A stretch of 24,674 nucleotides of DNA, from assembly GCF_026151205.1 (NCBI RefSeq), contig NW_026971876.1, forward strand, positions 1 through 24,674, read 5' to 3'. A model generated the notes under the pieces. It ran no database searches. It was given only the letters and a program-made list of their open reading frames with translations, and had not been told where the DNA came from. Both the position numbers and the translations under genes were made by a program. This stretch comes from Bolinopsis microptera (lineage: Eukaryota > Ctenophora > Tentaculata > Lobata > Bolinopsidae). Shown here piece by piece: positions 18,701-24,674 of the stretch. Within the stretch, counting starts at the first letter, position 1. Each line of letters opens with the position of its first letter.

Positions 18701-21700
18701 AAAAAGAATCAAAACCTTTTGGGCTTTAAATTTTGTTCCCCCCCCCCTCCCCCCTTCCCTCCCGGGGCCCCAAAAATTTTTTGGCACCCTGGGTAAAAAA
18801 TAATAAAAAAATTCCCCCAAATTTTTTGAAGTTTGGGGAAACCTTGGGCCCCAGTTTTTTCTAAACTCAGGAAAACTTAAAATTTTAAAAAATAAACTTT
18901 TTTGGGTTAAAAAAATGGTTTTTTATACGGAAAAAAAGGGATCAAAAATGGGGCTAAATAAACCAAAAATTTTTAAAAAAGGATTAAAAAAAAAGGGAAA
19001 GTAAAAAATTTTTTAAACCCCAAAAGGTTTGGGGAAAAAAAAAGGCCCCCCCCCCGCTAAGCTTTTTCATAAACCTTTTTCTTTTAAAATTTTCCAATAA
19101 AAAACCCCCATTTGCTTTTTTTTAAAATTTAAAAAAAAAAATTTTTTGGGTTTTTTTTAACACCTGGTTTTAAAAAGTCCCCCCCCTCAAAAAAATTGTT
19201 ATCGAGTTACCTGCCCCGGGGCCCCTTTGGGTTTTTGGGTCTCGGGCCCCCAACAGGGGTCTCGGGGTCTGGGGTTTTTTGGGTAATTTTGTGACCCTTT
19301 CGTTTTTTATTTTTTCCCCAAAGGCCCCCGGTGGTTTTTCCCACAAAAACAGTTAAATAAAAACCCCTTAACTACCGTTTTTCTAATAGTAAAAAGAAAA
19401 TTTTTTTTTCCCCGCCTTGGTTTTAAACTGTTTAAAATTTAAAAAAACAGTACAGAAAATTCCCCCAGATTTAAAAACCCGGGAGCTGTACAATTTAATG
19501 TTTAAAAGAATTTTTGGTTTTCATTACATTTTTTTTCAACATTTCCCTTTTAAAACTTTTGTTTTTGGGAAATTTCCCCCAAAAACTATTTTTTTTGTGA
19601 GGAAAAACCAAAATTTTTTAAAAAATTTTTTCATTGAAACTTTATTTTAATTTTTAAACCCCCAACTTAATATGTAGTAGTGTAGTTTCCCAAGGGTTTT
19701 TTATTAAGAAAGGGGGGCTGGGTTTTCCCCCCAATTTTTGAAGGGAAAGGTTTAATAATTGGGTTTCCCCCCGGTTTTTTGGTGGAAAAAAATTTAAATT
19801 TTTAAATTTTTATTGGGAGGGCTTTTCCCTGGGGAACCCTTTTTAAAAAAAAAGAGCAATTTTTTGTTTTTAAAAAACCCCGAGACCAAAAACCCATCAC
19901 CCGGGGGTTTTTTTAAAAAATTTTTCAAGAAAAGTCAAATTGGGAAAATTTCCTTTTAAATTTGATTTTTAAAGGAAAAACAAAAAATTTTAAACCTTGG
20001 GGATAAAACGGTTTTTTTTGTCAGAAATTTAAAAAAAATTGAAGGAAAGGGAAAAAACAAAATCCCCCCCTTCAAGGAAAGGATTTTTTTTTTTGGAAAA
20101 AAATGGGAAAAAAATTTTTTGCCCAAAAAAAATTTTATTTTGTTTGAAATTCCCCCGGGGACTTTTTAATTTTAAAATTTTTTATTAAAAGGTTCCCCTT
20201 TTTTCCCCAACTAACCCCAAAATTTAAAAACACGTCCCCCCTTGCCCCTAAAAAAAAAATAAAATTTTTTTAAAAATCAAAAAATTAAAACAAAAAATTT
20301 TAGTCCCCAAAAAATTTTAAAAAAAAAATTAAAAATTTTAAAAAAAAAGGTGTTTTAAAACTTTTTAAACCCGGCCCCCCCTTTTTTTTGAAAAATTTCC
20401 CGTTGGTTTTTTTTTTGCCCTCCAAAAATTTCAAGAGGGTTTCCGAAATGGTCCCCCCCCCAAAAATTTCGAAATTTTAAAAAGGTTTTTTGGCCCCTTT
20501 TTTTGGAATTTTTTTCCCCAAAAAACACACTTTTTCCCCCCAAAATAATTTGGGAAAGAAAAAACTTTTAAATTTTAAACCCTAACAGGAACAATCAAAA
20601 AATTTAATTAAAAAGTAAGCAAAAAGGTTTTTTTTTTTCAACCCCCCCCAAGTTTTTTAAAGGGTTTTTTTTATGAAAATTGGTTTTGCAAATTTTTTTT
20701 TGGAAAAGGTCCCCAAACCCCAACCAAAACAAAAATTTTTTTTTGGGGGGGGGGCCAAAAATTTTTCCCCAAACCTTTTTCCCTGGGAAAACCAGTGGTT
20801 TCCCCCCCCCCGTACTTTTCCCACATTGCAATTAAATTAAAAAAAAATTTTGGAAAAAAAGAAAAATTGTAAAGTTTCCCCGGGTTTTCCCTAGGAAAAA
20901 AGGGCTGGAAACCCCTTTTCCCCCCCAAAGAAAAATTTTTTTCTACAAAAAATAAATTGCCCGGGGGTTTTGTGGCCCCCCCTGTCCCCCCTTTTTCCCC
21001 CTGTTAGGGGTTCCCGGGGGGTTCTTTTAAAAAGGGGTCCCCGGGCCCCCTTCCGGGGGAAGGGGGGCTTTTTTACATTTCCCCAAATGATAATGTCAGA
21101 GAAAACCCAAACCCCCCAGAAGCCTTAAATTTTTTCCCCAAATTTTCGGAACATAAATTTTGGCTTTTCGGTTTTTCCGCTGGCCAAAGGGTTTTTTGTT
21201 GGAAAAAGGCCCCGCCCCCACAGGATGTGAGGTGGGTGCCCCTTAAAAAGGGCCCTAAAAAGTTTGGGAAAAAGCAAGCATTAACCGGGGGGGGTTTTTT
21301 TAAACCCCCACACCTTTTCCAGTGTAAAAAGAAAAATCCTTTTCCAATGTGCTTATTAACCCCCCCTGGGAAAAATGTGTTGGGACTGGGGGAACTATTA
21401 AAATAAAAAAATAAATTTCTTTTTTCTTTAATAGCCAAGCATGATTGGGCAGGAATACAAACTTGCCCCAACCAAAGCGGCTTTTAAATTTTTTAAAAAG
21501 AAAAAGAATTTAAAAAATTTTTTTTTTTTTTAATTTAACTATTTTTAAAAAATAATCTAAACATAAAAAAAATCAAACTTTATTAAAATTTTAAAATATT
21601 ATAATTTTAACATGTTTTAATCCCAGTGTTTTATAAAATTTTTTATTAATTAAAGCCCCCTTTCCCCCCTTACGCATGGTCCCCCAGTTTCATCTCCCTT

Positions 21701-22120
21701 TTACACGGGAAAAATCCCCCCAAACCAAAGGCCCCGCTCAATTTCCCCAAAAGGGGGCCCCCCGGGGAAATTTTCCCCTTTCCAAATTTTACTTTTTAAA
21801 TTTCCACTTTCAAAAAATTAAAAAATTTAATAATTTAAACAAAAAAAAATCACTTCCCCCCTTTTTTTTTTTAGGGGTACTCGCAAAATAGGGTTTTCAG
21901 AAACCCCAAACCAAATTTCCCCAATGAGTACAAAAGAGGGGCATTTTTTGAAGGAGGGAAAAATTCACGTGTTTTTTTCAATGCTAAATATTCCCCCCTT
22001 AAAAGTTTTTCCCCAAGGGAATTTTATGTAAAGTTTAAACATTGGGGGCGTTGGCCCCTTATGTTTCATATTTCAAAAAACAATGGGAAAAATTAATTAA
22101 AAAAGGGTTTGGCGTAAAAT
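9746..22120. other. 12-kb run-rich block with no readable gene
   Basis: Nearly every base belongs to a homopolymer run of two to ten. All four bases take part on both strands, often as stacked blocks such as AAAATTTTCCCC. Frames of up to 177 codons exist on both strands, but they consist mostly of Lys, Phe, Pro and Gly and overlap on opposite strands without any domain I know. The TRPM C-terminal exons should lie just to the right of 9745, but I see no trace of coiled coil, kinase or Nudix motifs. The most likely cause is failed base calling or consensus. The stretch 21,073-21,471 is somewhat less affected but still unrecognisable. Confidence 0.75.
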
Positions 22121-22690
22121 TTGTTTTTTAAAAAAAGGGAAGTAAAAATTTGTGGGATTTGGGTAAATTTTGTAAATTGGGGGGGGTATTTGGGTAATTT
22201 TTTTGGGTTTTTTTGGAAAATTTGGGTAAAAGGGGTTTTTATTAGTGAAAATTTGGGTAATTTGTGTATTAGTGGGGATTTTGGGGGTAAATTTGGGATA
22301 TTAGGTTGTGGGTTTTGGGGTTTTTGGTTATTTTGGGGGTATAGTGTAAAAAATTTGTGTTAAAAATTTGGGGTTTTTTGGGTTTTAAATTTGTTGGGAA
22401 AAAGTGTATTGGAGTATTGGGGGTATTTTTTTGTTTGTGTTTTTTGTGTTTGGGGGGTATTTTGGTTTTTGGTTTGTTTTTTGGGTATTTGTGTATTGGG
22501 TGTATTAGTGTATTGGTGTATTGGGTGTATTGATGTATTGGTGAAATTGGTGTATTGGTTTGTATTGGGTGTAATGGTGTATTGGTTTTATTGGTTGTAT
22601 TGGTGTATTGGTGTATTGGGTTATTAGTGGTATTTAGTGTATTGGTGTATTAGTGAAATTGATGTATAATGTGTATTGGTGCACCCTGGT
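22121..22690. repeat. GTGTATTG-type tandem repeat, blurred toward its left end
   Basis: From about 22,490 to 22,680 the 8-base unit GTGTATTG (variants with A or G as the last base, occasional GTGAAATTG) repeats many times. To the left the same G/T-rich pattern continues, but run lengths grow (GGGGGTATTT, TTTGGGTAATTT) until the unit cannot be followed near 22,130. The 80-codon frames across it, rich in Gly, Val, Leu, Trp and Phe, are products of the repeat. Confidence 0.8.
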
Positions 22691-23214
22691 GTACAGTATT
22701 TACATTAGTTTATTACCCCTTTAATAATAAACAGGTCCAGATTAAACTAAAATTGTAACAAAAGATGCTATATTGTGAAGGATCTTACCATATCGAGATT
22801 TTTGAAAAACGGTTTGTGATTTGACATTTTGTGATTTGACCGTGAGATTGGTGAGCTAGTCATTGCACTGTTATGTCCCATTTTTACTGACAGTGGGAGG
22901 AAGTATACAGAATCAGATCTACATTTTATAGTTAAAAATTTGCGATTGGGGAGGCGGATTATCGTTGGTGAAAGTACTGTAACTACTCACGAAGTAGCTG
23001 TAAAACACGATTTGTTTTTCATCCCACGAGTCCAGAGAGCAAGCTCAACTGACGGCTCCCAAGGATGTCGTATTGCCCATGTGGATCCTGGTCAAGAATG
23101 TGGTTGGGCTGTGATTTTTATCGACCATGAATACCAAGCATATAAGCAGATTTTTTTGAATTGACTAGATTTCCACTGGTAAGCGATTCGGAAAAAATCA
23201 TGGGCCGGCCATAG
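22691..23214. other. Clean DNA, possible body of a SINE on the minus strand
   Basis: No gene is supported. A 74-codon open frame at 22,940-23,164 (+) has ordinary residue composition but no family I recognise. Because the tRNA-like segment at 23,215-23,286 reads on the minus strand, the sequence to its left would be the body of a SINE; its 3' end is not clear. A 13-bp direct repeat (TTTGTGATTTGAC) occurs at 22,813 and 22,828. Confidence 0.35.
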
Positions 23215-23286
23215 TGCCGGGGCGGGTATGATCCGCCAAACCTCCGAGTTACATTGCCTGGTGCTCTACCAATTGAGCTTACCGGC
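23215..23286 (-). mobile_element. tRNA-like segment, probably a SINE head or tRNA pseudogene
   Basis: On the minus strand the 72 bases start GCCGG, followed by AAGCTCAATTGGTAGAGCA, a near-perfect tRNA D arm and RNA polymerase III A box. An anticodon-like arm follows with a loop around CAATGTAA (8 bases, one more than normal), then GGCGG-ATCATAC-CCGCC as a T arm, and a CCCCGGCA end that pairs with the first five bases only. The non-canonical T loop (not TTCGAAC), the mismatched acceptor and the odd anticodon loop argue against a working tRNA. A tRNA-derived SINE reading leftward fits best. Confidence 0.6.
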
Positions 23287-23293
23287 CCTATTC

Positions 23294-23845
23294 AGCTCAG
23301 GAATTTTGATTATGTCTACATTTTATATAAAGTTATATAGATTATATCTTATTCTATGTTATGAATATTATATGAAACCGTTAATACCAATGAAATACTC
23401 AGCTACTACATTAGCAATAATACGAGTTCAGCAGCTGTGTCGTTTATTACACGCTGATATAAACCTTATTGTACACGTTTATGTAACGGTTAAGTAGACC
23501 TTATTTGGGAATTTTTATATATTCTCAACCAGAAACAATGTAAATATACTGGTATAAGTATATAAATATATTACATTGGTTTCTTAACCTCAGACAACAT
23601 AACCAAAAGCTTGTAAGTACTCAAACAATACGGTCTAGAGATAACCATAATATATATGTGCGTGGTGGCCCAGCTAATCGATTTCTTAAGTCGTATTTTA
23701 ATTGTTGTCCCCCGTCTACGACGCAGTGATATTTGTATATCCAAACAATAATAACCCGATCATTATGACAAACAGTATCAGCACTGTCGTTGTAAACCCT
23801 TTACAAAGTTACAATACTGTTACTGCCAGTACAAACCCCCACTTT
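23294..23845. other. AT-rich DNA without a recognised feature
   Basis: The sequence is clean and reads normally. The longest open frames (up to 89 codons) have no recognisable domain. A GTGGTGGCCCAGCTAATCG stretch near 23,663 faintly resembles a tRNA A-box region but has no B box. Confidence 0.5.
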
Positions 23846-24055
23846 TAACTAGAACAAGAGGAGAGAGGGGAGGAGAGGTTCAGTAGTAAGACGTTGGGGT
23901 GGTGGAGGTACGAGGTATGAAGTGAGGTAACAGTACACCCCGCTACTTTTATTATTTACTCGCACTAGAGGAGGGGACAGGTGGGAGGGTGAGGTAGAGG
24001 TTCAGTAGAGGTGAGGTATGAGGTGAGGTAGAGGTGGAGGTATGAGGTGAGTGTA
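23846..24055. repeat. GAGGT-rich minisatellite inside a roughly 110-bp duplication
   Basis: Two similar blocks begin near 23,838 and 23,948 (ACCCC-C-ACTTTTA, then an AGAGGAGAGG-type stretch and AGAGGTTCAGTAG). The second runs into several degenerate copies of GAGGTATGAGGTGAGGTAGA up to about 24,051. The plus strand is purine-rich. Confidence 0.7.
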
Positions 24056-24236
24056 TAATAATTGTTCAAACGTAAGAGGAGTTTCAGTAAACCACAGGGA
24101 AGGGTAAACTATGTTTTCTTTACACATAGTGCACCGCCTACCTTCCGCCCATTATTTAGACAATGAAGATGTAACACAATTACAAAGAAATCCTTTCTTC
24201 AATGTAGTACACTTATACACCCTCCTCTTACTCTGT
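24056..24236. other. Short clean spacer between two purine-rich repeats
   Basis: An open frame from 24,111 is interrupted only by the GA repeat and shows no known motif. I see nothing else here. Confidence 0.4.
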
Positions 24237-24444
24237 AGGAGAAGAGGGAGAGAGAGAGAGAGAGGTGAGAGGAGGGGGGAGAGGGAGGGAGAAGGAAGAG
24301 AGAAGAGGGAGAGAGGGGGATGAGAGGAAGAGGAGGAGAAAGAGAGAGAGAGAGAGAGAGAAAAGAGAGAGAGGGAGAGGAAGAGGGGGAGGAAGAGAGA
24401 GAGAGAAGAGAGGGAGAGAAGGAGAGAGAGAGAGGGGGGGGGGA
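24237..24444. repeat. GA-rich microsatellite with G runs
   Basis: About 200 bases are almost pure purine on the plus strand: (GA)n mixed with GGGA and GGAA units, ending in a run of ten G. Long polypurine mirror repeats of this kind can form triplex or G-quadruplex structures. The Arg-Glu-Gly-rich open frame across it is not a gene. Confidence 0.95.
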
Positions 24445-24674
24445 GTTATTATTATAAAATGCTGGATCCCACCAGGGTTAAATTGTACACAAAGTGTAAA
24501 ATCAATTACCTTCCGGATTTATGCGGGATTATTGTGCCACTTCCTTACTTTTTTCAGGATCTGTAGCCAGTGGGGGGTGGTAAGAATTTATAGCGGCAAA
24601 ACTGAGAGCCAGAAACCCGTACTTATCTGTAACCTCTGTTTGTAGAAGTACTGTTAATTTAATATTAGGGAAAA
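24445..24674. other. Right edge, clean DNA without a feature
   Basis: Ordinary mixed sequence. A possible acceptor (TTACTTTTTTCAG) ends at 24,557, but what follows is only a short open stretch with no motif. Not supported as an exon. Confidence 0.4.

Noticed and set aside
21073-21471. 132-codon minus-strand frame with more varied residues
   Set aside because: The sequence is somewhat less blurred here, but I recognise no motif and it still contains long K, F, P and G stretches.
22121-22627. Hydrophobic Trp/Gly/Val/Leu-rich frames resembling membrane proteins
   Set aside because: They are translations of the GTGTATTG-type tandem repeat.
24111-24645. Arg/Glu/Gly-rich frames
   Set aside because: Produced by the GA-rich microsatellite.
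1-24674. CRISPR array, phage or bacterial defence system
   Set aside because: No regular short repeats with unique spacers and no prokaryotic operon structure; introns, retrotransposon and SINE signals indicate an animal genome.

Overview
The window comes from an invertebrate-type animal nuclear genome: split genes with short GT-AG introns, the 3' end of a non-LTR retrotransposon, a tRNA-like SINE head, many microsatellites and AT-rich non-coding DNA. I cannot name the species. The only gene I can support is a TRPM-family cation channel on the + strand (5540-9745).

Layout. 1 to about 2900: run-rich, poorly resolved sequence in which a roughly 390-bp tandem repeat can still be followed (1-830). 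2900-5539: mostly clean AT-rich DNA with a 109-bp tandem duplication (3218-3411), a possible mariner-like transposon end (3472) and one doubtful open frame (3064-3222). 5540-9745: seven TRPM exons. They run from the cytosolic TRPM homology region through S1-S4, S5, pore and S6 to the TRP helix. The introns hold a 39-bp poly(C) tract, a non-LTR retrotransposon 3' fragment and a (TCCC)n/(CT)n microsatellite. The first N-terminal exons and everything after the TRP helix are missing, so any C-terminal enzyme domain is unknown. 9746 to about 22,690: 13 kb in which almost every base sits in a homopolymer run. Its open frames are chance products of AAA, TTT, CCC and GGG codons. The block emerges on the right through a GTGTATTG-type tandem repeat. 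22,690-24,674: clean DNA with a tRNA-like SINE head on the minus strand, a duplicated GAGGT-rich minisatellite and a 200-bp GA-rich tract.

Main points. (1) The channel keeps an E-x-x-Q motif in S2 and an N-x-x-D motif in S3, the cytosolic Ca2+ site of the TRPM2/4/5/8 group, but has an F-G-E pore motif. (2) The gene has two one-base frame breaks, at 6453-6455 and 9486-9487. Both lie in short homopolymers and look like consensus errors rather than decay. (3) The run-rich blocks look like failed sequencing or consensus, not a new genetic system: repeats pass through them with only run lengths blurred, and one repeat decays gradually into the block.
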